Shown here in pieces: positions 23,977-31,866 of a stretch of 31,866 bases of DNA (position 1 is its first letter; the number at the start of each line of letters is the position of its first letter). The position numbers were made by a program, and so were the translations under genes. Below the pieces are notes generated by a model. That model saw nothing but the letters and a program-made list of their open reading frames with translations, did no database searches and was not told the DNA's origin. Source of the DNA: OFTM291 sp041741375 (GTDB lineage Bacteria > Gemmatimonadota > Gemmatimonadetes > Gemmatimonadales > GWC2-71-9); NCBI GenBank assembly GCA_041741375.1, contig JBGSKF010000209.1, positions 1 through 31,866 on the forward strand, written 5' to 3'.

Positions 23977-24222
23977 GGGCAAGATCGCTTCGATCCAGGT
24001 CTCGACAGAACCAGACCGGCATGGAATGTGCTAGATTCATGGCAGCCACGGATGGCCATCCCCGGACCGGGAGTTTGCGCGAATTCGCGGATGACACGTC
24101 CCTCAATCTCTTTTCGACGACGTCACTCGCATGCCCAGCCCTGATGCGTTCGCCCCTCTGGCTTCGCTCCCTCCGTCGGGTGAGAGTGCTCATCCCCTCG
24201 GAATGATGTACCTCCCCTACCC
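23977..24222. other. Intergenic region upstream of the hybrid kinase
   Basis: No convincing gene is present. TGCTAGATT at 24029-24037 resembles an extended -10 box (TGn-TAGATT) with no matching -35 box, so it is a weak promoter candidate for the kinase. An open frame crossing the region is Arg/Ser-rich and not conserved-looking. Confidence 0.35.
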
Positions 24223-26484
24223 ATGACGGACCGCCCCTTCCGCCTCGATGCAGAGCTCCTCACGAGGGGAGTGACATCTCTTGCAGATTGGATCACCCTG
24301 CTGCCCGTCGCGGTCTGCGTCTGTGATGCCACGGGCGCCATCACGCTGTACAACGACAAGGCGGTGGAGATGTGGGGACGGGATCCGGGGCGGGAGGGAC
24401 CTCCGGATCTGTTCTGCGGCTCGCTCGCGCTGTTCCATCGGGACGGAACCCCCATGCAGCATTCCGAGTCCCCCATGGCCGAAACGCTCCAGACCGGCAT
24501 CTCCATCCTCAACCGGGAGGTCGTGATCGACCGCCCGGACGGGTCGCGGGTTCGAGCCTCGGTCAGCGTCGCCCCACTCCATGATGAGGAGGGGCGCCAG
24601 ATCGGTGCCATCAACTGCTTTCAGGACGTCACCGAGCACCGGCGGGCCGAGGACGCTTTGCGTCGCCTGGCTTCCTTCCCGGAACTCAACCCGACTCCCG
24701 TCATGGAAACAGACCTCGATGGCCAGATCCAGTACCTCAACCCCACCGCGCGCGCGGAGTTTCCCGACCTCGAGTCCCTCGGTCCCGCCCACCCGCTGGT
24801 GAGGCAGATCCTCGATCGCTGCGCCACCGATGATCTGGTGGGTCATTGCGTGGGCGAAACAACCTTGGGAGGGCGAACCTACGAGTGGCACGCGGGTCGC
24901 TTTCCGGTCGAGGGCCGCATCATCGTGCATGCCTCCGACCTCACGGACCATCGCCGGGCTCTCGAGGCCCGGGGAACCAGCGAGCGCCGGTTTCGAGCTC
25001 TCCTGGAACACGCCGCCGATGCCATTTATGTCGTCGGCCCCGATGGCCAATTGCTTGATGTCAATCAACGGGCCTGTGACAGCCTCGGCTACACCGAGCA
25101 GGAGCTCAAGGGAATGTCCATCCAGGACATCGATCCTGATACCTCGGCGGAGAGCATCCGTGATATCTGGTCCCGGGTCAGCCGGGGGGAATCGGTGACC
25201 CTGGACGGAATCCACCGGCGGAAGGATGGCACCACCTTCCCGGTCGAGGTCTCGGTGGGAATGATCGAGACCGAGGCCCATCCCGTCATGCTGGCCCTCG
25301 CTCGCGATGTGACCGTCCGGCAGCGACTCGAGGCGGAACGGCGACAGGGCCAGAGGTTGGAGGCCATCGGGCAGCTCGCAGGCGGGATCGCCCATGACTT
25401 CAACAACATTCTGACTGTCATCCTCGGTTCCAGCGACCTCCTGCGCGCGCGACTCCCTGGCACGACGCCCGGTGGCCACTACGTCGAGGACATCTGCAAG
25501 GCCGCCGAACGCGCCGCCAGCCTCACACAGCAACTGCTCGCCTTCAGCCGGCGGCAGGTGCTGACCTTCGAAGTGATCGATCTCAATGCCGTCGTCCTGG
25601 ACATGGCCTCGCTGTTGCATCGGGTGCTCGGAGAAACCATCGACGTCCAGACGGCACTCGCCCCGGGCCTCGGCGCCATCAACGCGGATCGCGGGCAGCT
25701 TGAGCAGGTGATCACCAACCTCGCCGTCAACGCCCGGGACGCCCTGCCGACGGGAGGAGTTCTCCGCATCACGACCACCAACGTGACGCTCGATCCAGGC
25801 GCCACCGCTGCCGTGGTTGACGCCCCACCGGGTCCGTATGTGTCACTCTCCGTGAGCGATACCGGCATGGGGATGAACACCGAGATCCAGGGACGCGTCT
25901 TCGAGCCCTTCTTCACCACCAAGGACAAGAGCCGCGGAACCGGCCTCGGCCTGGCGACTGTCTACGGCATCGTGTCCCAATGCAACGGCCACATCACCGT
26001 GGAGAGCGAACCCGGGCAGGGCACCACCTTCACGATTTTCTTTCCCCGGGTCGCGGCACCCACCCAGCCCGATCCGTCACATCGAACCCGGATTCGCGCC
26101 CCGGGAGGATCCGAGACGATTCTCGTGGTGGAGGACGAACCCGCCGTCCGGGAGCTCGTCAGCAGGGTTCTCGACAGCCGGGGATACGCCGTCCTGACGG
26201 CCGCGGATGGCCGGGAAGCCCTCGATTTCGCCCGGCACCACGACGGTCACATCGATCTGCTCCTGAGCGACGTGGTCATGCCGGGGATGAGCGGGCGCGA
26301 ACTCGCCGAGCACCTGCTCGTGATTTCGCCCGAAACCCGGGTGGCCTTTCTTTCCGGCTACACCGACGACGAAGTTCTCCGGCACGGTGTGCTCGACGCG
26401 CAGTTCGCGTTTCTGCAGAAGCCCTTCACTCCCGATGTTCTGGCCCGGAAGGTCCGGGAGGTACTGGACTCCGCGAAACCCTGA
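24223..26484 (+). CDS. Hybrid sensor histidine kinase with PAS domains and a C-terminal receiver
   Basis: This 753-residue protein has no membrane segment and is probably a cytosolic sensor. Three PAS-like regions precede the kinase: about 20-140 (ending CFQDVTEHRRAEDAL), about 145-250 (a shorter, degenerate one) and about 255-375 (RFRALLEHAADAIYVVGPDG). The HisKA domain has the phospho-accepting H391 in GIAHDFNNIL. The HATPase_c domain has NLAVNARDALP, DTGMGM and GTGLGLATVYGIV. The receiver domain (about 630-750) has the phospho-acceptor D683 in LLLSDVVMPGMSG and K733 in LQKPFTPDVL. This layout matches many soil-bacterial hybrid kinases. No response regulator with an output domain is adjacent, so its partner is encoded elsewhere. 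Confidence 0.94.
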   Translation: MTDRPFRLDAELLTRGVTSLADWITLLPVAVCVCDATGAITLYNDKAVEMWGRDPGREGPPDLFCGSLALFHRDGTPMQHSESPMAETLQTGISILNREVVIDRPDGSRVRASVSVAPLHDEEGRQIGAINCFQDVTEHRRAEDALRRLASFPELNPTPVMETDLDGQIQYLNPTARAEFPDLESLGPAHPLVRQILDRCATDDLVGHCVGETTLGGRTYEWHAGRFPVEGRIIVHASDLTDHRRALEARGTSERRFRALLEHAADAIYVVGPDGQLLDVNQRACDSLGYTEQELKGMSIQDIDPDTSAESIRDIWSRVSRGESVTLDGIHRRKDGTTFPVEVSVGMIETEAHPVMLALARDVTVRQRLEAERRQGQRLEAIGQLAGGIAHDFNNILTVILGSSDLLRARLPGTTPGGHYVEDICKAAERAASLTQQLLAFSRRQVLTFEVIDLNAVVLDMASLLHRVLGETIDVQTALAPGLGAINADRGQLEQVITNLAVNARDALPTGGVLRITTTNVTLDPGATAAVVDAPPGPYVSLSVSDTGMGMNTEIQGRVFEPFFTTKDKSRGTGLGLATVYGIVSQCNGHITVESEPGQGTTFTIFFPRVAAPTQPDPSHRTRIRAPGGSETILVVEDEPAVRELVSRVLDSRGYAVLTAADGREALDFARHHDGHIDLLLSDVVMPGMSGRELAEHLLVISPETRVAFLSGYTDDEVLRHGVLDAQFAFLQKPFTPDVLARKVREVLDSAKP

Positions 26485-26712
26485 CCCCGTGTCCATGGCC
26501 CCTTCCCCCCGGGAGCCAGACTTGTGTGAGATCCTCTGGAGCTTGGCCGGTGGATTCGGCCTTGCCTTCGTCATGCACCGCGTGAGCCCGGAGTGGCTGC
26601 TGGAGACGGCGCGGCAGATCGCAGGCGGATACCGGTGGCGGTATAGTCACGGGAGCCGGACCGCACACCGAACCCTGGCGTGTGCATGTCCGGCCACGAT
26701 GGATTCGGCGGC
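26485..26712. other. Convergent intergenic region
   Basis: The gap lies between the hybrid kinase (+) and the NTF2-like lipoprotein (-). It contains one clear stem-loop (listed separately). A small open frame from GTG 26489 has no ribosome-binding site and no recognisable similarity, so I do not call it a gene. Confidence 0.4.
26655..26694. terminator. Stem-loop between convergent genes (possible bidirectional terminator)
   Basis: The arms are GCCGGAC (26655-26661) with GTCCGGC (26688-26694) and, inside, GCACAC (26663-26668) with GTGTGC (26680-26685). The loop has 11 nt. It sits in the convergent gap where transcripts from both sides would end. No T-run follows on either strand, so it is not a classical intrinsic terminator. 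Confidence 0.5.
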
Positions 26713-27228
26713 TCAGGGCACTCCGGGCGCCACAGACGTCTGTTGATGCCGGATGATGTGCCAGGTACCGTCCCGCTTGAGCAGAACGTTCTTCTCCAGG
26801 ACCCGGACGACGCCGGGCTGCCATTGCACAATGGTCGGCGGAAGCGACGCGAATCCGGTCACCCTCGTGTCCACGTCGAGAACCGCCAGGGTTTCCGTCA
26901 GGAAGGTGAGATTGCGGATGGTCGAGCTGCGTGACGTGTTCGCGAACACGATGGTGAGCAGGGTCTTGTACAACCCCGTGATCGCCGCCGAGTCCGTGTG
27001 GACCACACCGGTCGGTCCCACCCATTCCCACCCCTCTGTCCCCATGAACTGCCTGGCGTAGGCCGTGAAGTCGCCGGCCGTCCAGGTCGCATCAAAGCCG
27101 GCCACGACCTGCTGCACGGCGCTGGCGTCAGCGGATCGGTCAACTGCCGTCGGTTCGGTCGGGGAATCGCTGCAGGCAGCGACCAGTGCAAGAATGACAG
27201 CGCTCTTACGAAAGGTGGTGGTCATCAT
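26713..27228 (-). CDS. NTF2/SnoaL-like lipoprotein
   Basis: This 171-residue protein has a lipoprotein signal (V-A-A-C, cysteine 19) followed by a short Ser/Pro/Thr linker. The rest fits an NTF2-like fold of the SnoaL/DUF4440 kind: a first helix VQQVVAGFDATWTAGDFTAYARQF, then beta strands VLDVDTRVTGF, ending in LLKRDGTWHIIRHQQT. Such domains are small ligand-binding or enzymatic cups; no function can be assigned. The start ATG at 27228 has a strong site, GAAGGAGAGG, just upstream. An earlier in-frame start would cross the intercistronic hairpin and lacks this site. It lies 78 nt downstream of the ScyD-like lipoprotein gene and is probably cotranscribed with it. Confidence 0.82.
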   Translation of the reverse strand: MMTTTFRKSAVILALVAACSDSPTEPTAVDRSADASAVQQVVAGFDATWTAGDFTAYARQFMGTEGWEWVGPTGVVHTDSAAITGLYKTLLTIVFANTSRSSTIRNLTFLTETLAVLDVDTRVTGFASLPPTIVQWQPGVVRVLEKNVLLKRDGTWHIIRHQQTSVAPGVP

Positions 27229-27268
27229 GTCCTCTCCTTCGTGTGCGTGTGACAAGCGGGGTGGACGT

Positions 27269-27294
27269 GGGAGGCCCCCCCGGGGAGGCCTCCC
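27269..27294. terminator. Strong GC hairpin between the two lipoprotein genes
   Basis: The arms GGGAGGCC and GGCCTCCC, with further C/G pairing inside, form a long hairpin 12 nt after the stop of the ScyD-like gene on the minus strand and 40 nt before the next gene. No T-run follows, so it may attenuate transcription or stabilise the mRNA rather than terminate. Confidence 0.5.
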
Positions 27295-27306
27295 GCGCAC
27301 CAGGGG

Positions 27307-28500
27307 TCAGGGGTCGAAACGCAGGACTTCACCCGCCTGGAGGCCCACCTCGGGGACACCCGCGCGCTGGGCGATGTAGATCGAGCCGTTCGGAGCGACC
27401 AGCACACTCGTCGGGTTGGTCAGACCGTCCACGAGGACGGTCCGGGTTCCGTCCGGAGCGAGCCGCAGCAGTCGGCCGGGTCCCGTGAAGAAGACCGGCC
27501 CGCTCGCGAACTCCAGCACATACAGGGACCCGTCCCGGCCGACCGCGATATCAGTGATCGTCTTGAACCCGGTGGCGTGCACCACGGGCGGCTGGCCCGG
27601 TGCCACCCGGTAGATCGTCGCGGCACCGTCGAGGAAGGGGACCCCGGAGAGGGTACTCACGTACAATGCACCGTCTGGACCCCGAACGACCGCGGTGGGT
27701 ACCGCTTCCGACTGGCCGAAGGGGGGAGGTGCCGGGGTCGCGGGGAAGGCGGACAACAGCTCCATGCGCCCGGACGCCGCCACGGTGACCAGCGAGTTGC
27801 CCCCGGCATCGGTCACGAGGCGCCGGGCCGGCTCGACCAGCAGACCGAATGGGTTGGAGTCGAGAAAGCCCCCGTCCGGGTTCAGCTCCTGCTCGAGCCG
27901 GGCCACATCCGCGACCGGGGACCACGCCTTCCTTGCCGAGTGAGCACCTCCCCGACCGGATGCCTGGAGGCTGTGCAGGCGAACCAGGTATCCAAAGCCG
28001 GCCCGATGTTCTCCCAAGCCGTCCCGCGCGGCGGGGTCTCCCCCCCAACCGATCGTGAGGAAGGCGGTGCCGAAACCGAGGAAACCGAGGTCGTTCGGGC
28101 CGATGACGTCACCCGCCACGGGGTTGAACGCGGACGGGAGCCCGCTCCGCACCCGTTCCTGTCGCCCGTGCCGCAGGCGGGAGATCGCTCCGCTCCCGCT
28201 GTAGCAGTTCATTCCCCGCGCGATCGTGGCGCAGGGACCCCGCACCACATTGTCCCCGGTCTCCACGACGTAGAGCGACCCGTCGGGACCCCACGCCAAC
28301 CCCTTGGGGCTATGGAGTTCCCGCATCACGACGGGGAGAGTGGCGGCGGAAACTGGAAGCACGAGGTTCTGAGCCGAGCCGGACTCCCGGTGTGGGGCCG
28401 GGGCGGTAAGCGGCTCCGCCGGAGGCAGCGATGTCGGAGAGGAATCGGTGCACCCGGCAATCAGCACGACACCGGCAAGAAGGATGGAGTGACGGGACAT
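27307..28500 (-). CDS. ScyD/ScyE-family-like lipoprotein with NHL-like beta-propeller repeats
   Basis: This 397-residue lipoprotein has an I-A-G-C lipobox (cysteine 17). The mature part carries propeller-like repeats, each with a G/P-DG-LY core: GLAWGPDGSLYVVETG, AVVRGPDGALYVSTLSG, DIAVGRDGSLYVLEFA and SVLVAPNGSIYIAQRAG. This pattern and overall length fit the ScyD/ScyE family, extracytoplasmic propellers first named from the scytonemin locus of cyanobacteria. In other bacteria their role is unknown, and no scytonemin genes are present here. I chose ATG 28500 because the signal peptide begins there. It is transcribed divergently from the ECF sigma factor gene. Confidence 0.85.
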   Translation of the reverse strand: MSRHSILLAGVVLIAGCTDSSPTSLPPAEPLTAPAPHRESGSAQNLVLPVSAATLPVVMRELHSPKGLAWGPDGSLYVVETGDNVVRGPCATIARGMNCYSGSGAISRLRHGRQERVRSGLPSAFNPVAGDVIGPNDLGFLGFGTAFLTIGWGGDPAARDGLGEHRAGFGYLVRLHSLQASGRGGAHSARKAWSPVADVARLEQELNPDGGFLDSNPFGLLVEPARRLVTDAGGNSLVTVAASGRMELLSAFPATPAPPPFGQSEAVPTAVVRGPDGALYVSTLSGVPFLDGAATIYRVAPGQPPVVHATGFKTITDIAVGRDGSLYVLEFASGPVFFTGPGRLLRLAPDGTRTVLVDGLTNPTSVLVAPNGSIYIAQRAGVPEVGLQAGEVLRFDP

Positions 28501-28733
28501 GATCGGGATCCTGGTTGAGGATGGTTGGATCGGAGGGGTTCGCCCCCCTTGTGGAAAACCCTTATCGGTGTAACATCTATCCACAGAGATGGGCCGAATC
28601 CCCGAAGGGCCATCAGGGTTGACATGCATCTTGCGTCTGGCCTCAGCGTACAGTGGACAGTGACCTTGACCCACCTCCTGTCTCGGAATCCCCGGCCCCA
28701 ACGGCTCACGGCCCCTCCTGGTCCAAGGTGGCG
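28501..28733. other. Divergent intergenic region between the ScyD-like and ECF sigma genes
   Basis: This 233-nt gap must hold promoters for both directions. A perfect TTGACA lies at 28619-28624 (+), but the nearest TATA-like hexamer, TACAGT at 28649-28654, is 24 nt away, too far for a standard promoter. TGTAACA (28569-28575) sits in the middle. The frame of the sigma gene is open back to 28653, but no start there has a good ribosome-binding site. Confidence 0.4.
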
Positions 28734-29312
28734 ATGATCGATCCAGCACCCTCAGAGGTCACCCGTCTCCTCCAGCGCTGGGGCGAGGGAAACCGGGACG
28801 CTCTCGACCAGATCATGCCGGCCGTCTACGACCGGCTGCGCCAGATCGCCCACCAGCGGCTCCGGAACGGACTCGGCGACGCCTCGCTGAACACCTCCGA
28901 CCTCGTGCATGAGGCCTACCTCAAGCTCGTGGACGCACCGCGGGTCAACCTCAAGGACCGCAGCCACTTTCTCGCCCTGATGTCCCGGGTCATGCGGAAC
29001 CTGCTGGTGGATCATGCCCGGGCCCGGCGAGCGGCCAAGCGGGGTGGCGACCGGACCCCGGTCGACCTGGAATCGGCGTTCTGGATCCCGGAGGAGAAGG
29101 TGGATGTCGTCATGGACCTGGATCAGGCGCTCCAGCGGCTCGAAGCGCTGGACGAGCGGCAAAGTCGGATCCTGGAACAGCGCTACTTCGGCGGGCTTTC
29201 GCTCGAGGAGACCGCCGCGGTTTTCGACATCTCCCTGGCGACCGTGAAGCGGGAACTCCGCTCGGCGCGCGCCTGGCTCGCCGCCGAGCTCCGCGGCGAA
29301 CCGGTGCTGTAG
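28734..29312 (+). CDS. ECF-family RNA polymerase sigma factor (Sigma70_ECF type)
   Basis: This 192-residue sigma factor has region 2 at about residues 8-95, with LNTSDLVHEAYLKLVD and FLALMSRVMRNLLVDHARAR. Region 4 lies at about 125-188, with LDERQSRILEQRYFGGLSLE and a helix-turn-helix ISLATVKRELRSARAWL. A short acidic linker (about 105-122) joins them. This matches the kinase-linked ECF type common in Acidobacteria, Planctomycetes and Gemmatimonadota. No anti-sigma factor gene is adjacent; a Ser/Thr kinase gene follows 9 nt after the stop, which suggests control by phosphorylation. I chose ATG 28734 (AAGGTGG upstream); an in-frame start at 28653 would add 27 unconserved residues. Confidence 0.92.
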   Translation: MIDPAPSEVTRLLQRWGEGNRDALDQIMPAVYDRLRQIAHQRLRNGLGDASLNTSDLVHEAYLKLVDAPRVNLKDRSHFLALMSRVMRNLLVDHARARRAAKRGGDRTPVDLESAFWIPEEKVDVVMDLDQALQRLEALDERQSRILEQRYFGGLSLEETAAVFDISLATVKRELRSARAWLAAELRGEPVL

Positions 29313-29321
29313 GCCGGATTC

Positions 29322-31866
29322 ATGGATCCGCGGCGCTGGCGGGAGGTCCGGGCACTCTTCGATGAGCTGGTCGAACTGCCCCCCGCCCAAGTGCCGGATC
29401 GCCTCGCCACGATCGGCGACACCGACCCCGCGCTGCGCGATTCGGTCGCGTCCCTCCTCGAGGCGGATCGCCAGGCGCACCACCGGCTGGGTGTTGTGGA
29501 AGCCGGGCTGCTCCCGACCCCCGAATCCCCTCCCTCGGCACCACGGCTGGATCCCTTCGAACTGACCGGCCGGACCCTGGCACACTTTCAGATCCTCGCG
29601 CCGCTCGGCTCGGGCGGCATGGGAATCGTCTACCGGGCGGAAGACACGCGCCTGAAACGGACGGTGGCGCTGAAGGTGCCGCGGCCCGAGTACCGCCTGG
29701 ACCCCTCGGCCACGGAGCGGTTCCTTCACGAGGCCCGCACGGCCGCGGGACTCGACCACCCGAACCTGTGCAGCATCCACGAAGTGGGAGAAAGCGAGGA
29801 GGGGCTTCCGTTCCTCGCGATGCCGCTCTACCCCGGCGAAACCCTCAAGGCGCGTCTCGCTCGCGAGGGCACCCTGCCGGTGGCGGAGGCGGTCGCGATC
29901 GCCGAAAAGGTGGCGCAGGGGCTGGCCTCGGCGCACACCGCCGGGATCGTGCACCGCGACGTCAAGCCCGGCAACGTGATGCTGCTCCCGGACGGCGCCG
30001 TGAAGGTTCTTGATTTTGGTCTCGCCAAGGTCCAGGATCTCTCCCTCACCGGCTCCCGCACCCAGCTCGGCACCGTGATGTACATGGCGCCGGAACAGAT
30101 TCATGGGGCACCCGTCGATGAACGGACGGACCTGTGGGCCCTGGGTGTGGTGCTGTTCGAGATGCTCACCGGTCGCCGGCCGTTCGAGGGGGAAAACGGC
30201 GTGGCGGTCGCCCATGCGGTCGTGCACGAGGAGCCGATCCGGCCCTCCCTTCCGAGCGGCGAGATTCCCCGGGCGCTGGAGGATCTCCTGTTTGCCCTGC
30301 TGCGGAAGGATCCGCCGAGCCGGCCAGGGACCGCGCGGCAGGTGGCCGCCGAACTCGCGGCGATCCAGCGGGGGCACCCGTACACGGCGCGCCGGTCGGT
30401 CCGGCGGCGCTGGGCCGCGGCCACGGGCTGGCGCCAATCAGGACTGTGGGCCACCCGGCGACACACAGTCCTCGCGAGCGGCCTCCTCCTCACCGCACTC
30501 GTCGTCGTGGCGGTACTCCCCGACCGCGGGGGGAACACGAGAGAACACGCCATTGCCGTCCTGCCGTTCGAGAATCTGAGCGCCGACGGGCCCCATGCCT
30601 ACTTCGCCGCGGGCCTGCACGACGAACTGCTGACCCAGCTCTCCAGCGTGGCCGGCCTGTCGCTCCGCGGCCGTGCCTCCGTCATGGGATATGCCGGCAC
30701 CACGAAGTCCGTCAGGAAGATCGGTGAGGAGCTCCAGGTAGGAGCCCTGGTGCAGGCAAGCGTGCAGGTGGTGGGGGAACGGCTCCGATTCAACGTGCAG
30801 CTCATTGACGTGGCCACCGACCGGACGTTGTGGGCAGAGCGCTATGACCGAACGCTGGACGACGCGTTTGCGATCCAGAGCGAGGTGGCACAGCAGGTGG
30901 TGGCAGCGGTGGGATCCGCGCTCAGCGCCGAGGCGCAGCGCGAGGTGACCCGTCCGCCGACCGCCAGCGCGGAGGCGTACCGGTTCTATCTGCAGGGGCG
31001 GGCCTACTTCCTCCGGCCCACCAGGTTACGCCAGGACTATGAGGCGGCCGAACAGCTCTACGAACGGGCGGTGGCTCTGGATTCCACGTTTGCCTTGGCT
31101 CACGCAGCGCTGGCGGAGGTGCATGCCCTGACGCACCGGCTGCGGTACGATCCCTCACCACACCGGCTGACCCGGGCCATCACGGCGGCGGACAACGCCA
31201 TCCGCCTCGCCCCCAACCTTCCCCAGGCGCATCTGGCCGTACGCCTGGCATACGCGCTCGGAAGGGGCGATTTCAAGCGGGGGCACGACGCGCTGCTGCG
31301 CGCGGCGCAGGGGCTGCCGGGCGATGCCCGCATCCGGCAGTACCTCGGGTTCAGCCACCGTGGCCTGGGGCAGTGGGACCAGGCCATTGCCGCGTTCACC
31401 AAAGCCACGGAACTCGACCCGGCCGACGCCGATCTCTTCCTCTCGCTCGGCATCACCCAGGGCCTCGCCCGCCGGTATGCGGATGCTGCGGAGAACCTGG
31501 TTCAGGCGCAGCGCCTGGCGCCGGATCTCCATGATGCCGCCATCACCAGGGGCTGGATCCATGCCCGGTGGACGGGACGGCTGGACACGCTTGACGCGGT
31601 ACTCTCCCGGCTTCCGGATGCCCTGTCCATCGGACGCCATGGAGACATCGCTCTGCATCGAGCGACCCTGTCCCTCTGGCGGCGGAATCCCGGCCAGCTG
31701 CTCCAGGTGCTTCGGACCGCGCCCGGCCCGGTGCTGGAAACGGAACTTTCGTTCCAGCCCGTCGCACTGTTTGGTGGTTGGGCCCACCGGCTGGCGGGCG
31801 ACGAGCCCGCCGCGCGCGCCGCCTTCGATTCCGCGCTCGTCCTTCTGGACGCCCGGCTCGCGGACC
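29322..31866 (+). CDS. Serine/threonine protein kinase with TolB-like and TPR regions (partial)
   Basis: At least 848 residues; the frame is open at the window end. Residues 1-60 form a helical domain common in this kinase class. The kinase domain (about 87-350) is complete: Gly-loop GSGGMG (96-101), ATP lysine K118 in VALKV, catalytic loop H211-R-D-V-K-P-G-N, D231-F-G, and TVMYMAPEQ. A transmembrane helix lies at about 383-399. Outside the membrane follows a TolB/FlgO-like domain (IAVLPFENLS at 411, then YFAAGLHDELLTQLS) and then TPR repeats (for example YERAVALDSTFALAHAALAEV and FTKATELDPADADLFLSLG). It lies 9 nt after the ECF sigma gene and is probably cotranscribed and functionally paired with it. 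The extracytoplasmic part likely senses a ligand or protein. Confidence 0.94.
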   Translation, partial: MDPRRWREVRALFDELVELPPAQVPDRLATIGDTDPALRDSVASLLEADRQAHHRLGVVEAGLLPTPESPPSAPRLDPFELTGRTLAHFQILAPLGSGGMGIVYRAEDTRLKRTVALKVPRPEYRLDPSATERFLHEARTAAGLDHPNLCSIHEVGESEEGLPFLAMPLYPGETLKARLAREGTLPVAEAVAIAEKVAQGLASAHTAGIVHRDVKPGNVMLLPDGAVKVLDFGLAKVQDLSLTGSRTQLGTVMYMAPEQIHGAPVDERTDLWALGVVLFEMLTGRRPFEGENGVAVAHAVVHEEPIRPSLPSGEIPRALEDLLFALLRKDPPSRPGTARQVAAELAAIQRGHPYTARRSVRRRWAAATGWRQSGLWATRRHTVLASGLLLTALVVVAVLPDRGGNTREHAIAVLPFENLSADGPHAYFAAGLHDELLTQLSSVAGLSLRGRASVMGYAGTTKSVRKIGEELQVGALVQASVQVVGERLRFNVQLIDVATDRTLWAERYDRTLDDAFAIQSEVAQQVVAAVGSALSAEAQREVTRPPTASAEAYRFYLQGRAYFLRPTRLRQDYEAAEQLYERAVALDSTFALAHAALAEVHALTHRLRYDPSPHRLTRAITAADNAIRLAPNLPQAHLAVRLAYALGRGDFKRGHDALLRAAQGLPGDARIRQYLGFSHRGLGQWDQAIAAFTKATELDPADADLFLSLGITQGLARRYADAAENLVQAQRLAPDLHDAAITRGWIHARWTGRLDTLDAVLSRLPDALSIGRHGDIALHRATLSLWRRNPGQLLQVLRTAPGPVLETELSFQPVALFGGWAHRLAGDEPAARAAFDSALVLLDARLAD

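Noticed and set aside
23931..24206. Open frame between the DCC gene and the hybrid kinase
   Set aside because: It overlaps the end of the DCC gene in another frame, is rich in Arg and Ser, and has no start signal or similarity.
26489..26746. Small plus-strand frame after the hybrid kinase
   Set aside because: It has no ribosome-binding site, overlaps the convergent lipoprotein gene and the stem-loop, and resembles no known family.
28619..28654. TTGACA as promoter of the ECF sigma gene
   Set aside because: The nearest -10-like hexamer is 24 nt away, outside the workable spacing.

Overview
The window is GC-rich and reads like a chromosomal contig of a Gemmatimonadota-type bacterium. I infer this from the gene mix, not from any marker gene: secreted metallopeptidases of the DUF5117 and M14 types, TolB-like/TPR serine/threonine kinases, an ECF sigma factor paired with a kinase, DinB proteins and a ScyD/ScyE-like lipoprotein. 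Genes are dense. The gaps between them are filled with several families of short palindromic and dispersed repeats, which gives parts of the window an accessory character.

Layout. 1-610 (-) is the start of a lipoprotein that probably carries an M23 peptidase domain and is cut by the window edge. 799-1314 (-) is a hotdog acyl-CoA thioesterase. 1519-7941 (+) is a tightly packed multidrug efflux operon: TetR regulator, periplasmic adaptor, HAE1-type RND pump and TolC-like outer membrane factor, with abutting or overlapping reading frames. 8222-8886 (+) is a FitA/VapC-type toxin-antitoxin pair whose near-consensus promoter implies a leaderless mRNA. 9002-11944 (-) is a secreted M14-type carboxypeptidase-like protein. 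12115-12663 (+) is a DinB protein, and 13046-13501 (+) is a fused ferredoxin-like/CDGSH iron-sulfur protein.

13514-15405 (+) is a decayed serine/threonine kinase that has lost its ATP-binding lysine segment and has two further frameshifts. 15448-16918 is a mobile-element zone: an IS200/IS605-like single-tyrosine transposase (-) lies between two long, directly repeated, palindrome-rich modules, and a 28-nt relic of a second transposase copy abuts a relic of an Rhs core domain (16936-17049, -).

17322-23257 (+) holds an M1 aminopeptidase lipoprotein, a DUF5117-type zinc metalloprotease, a second DinB protein and a 58-residue charged protein; the last three look like one operon. 23515-23976 (+) is a DCC-type thiol-disulfide oxidoreductase. 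24223-26484 (+) is an orphan hybrid histidine kinase with three PAS regions. 26713-28500 (-) encodes two lipoproteins (NTF2/SnoaL-like and ScyD/ScyE-like). Divergent from them, 28734 to the window end (+) encodes an ECF sigma factor followed 9 nt later by a serine/threonine kinase with TolB-like and TPR regions; this kinase runs off the window.

Functionally, the window combines envelope efflux, extracellular or periplasmic peptide degradation (M14, M1, DUF5117 and possibly M23) and signal transduction (hybrid kinase, ECF-kinase pair, one dead kinase). The most unusual material is in the repeats: variable-core palindromes that abut or supply gene stop codons, a 204-bp inverted repeat, and the duplicated transposase/REP unit. 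I found no tRNA, rRNA or CRISPR array. I did not identify a clearly new defence or biosynthetic system; the ECF-kinase locus and the transposase/repeat unit are the best candidates for follow-up.
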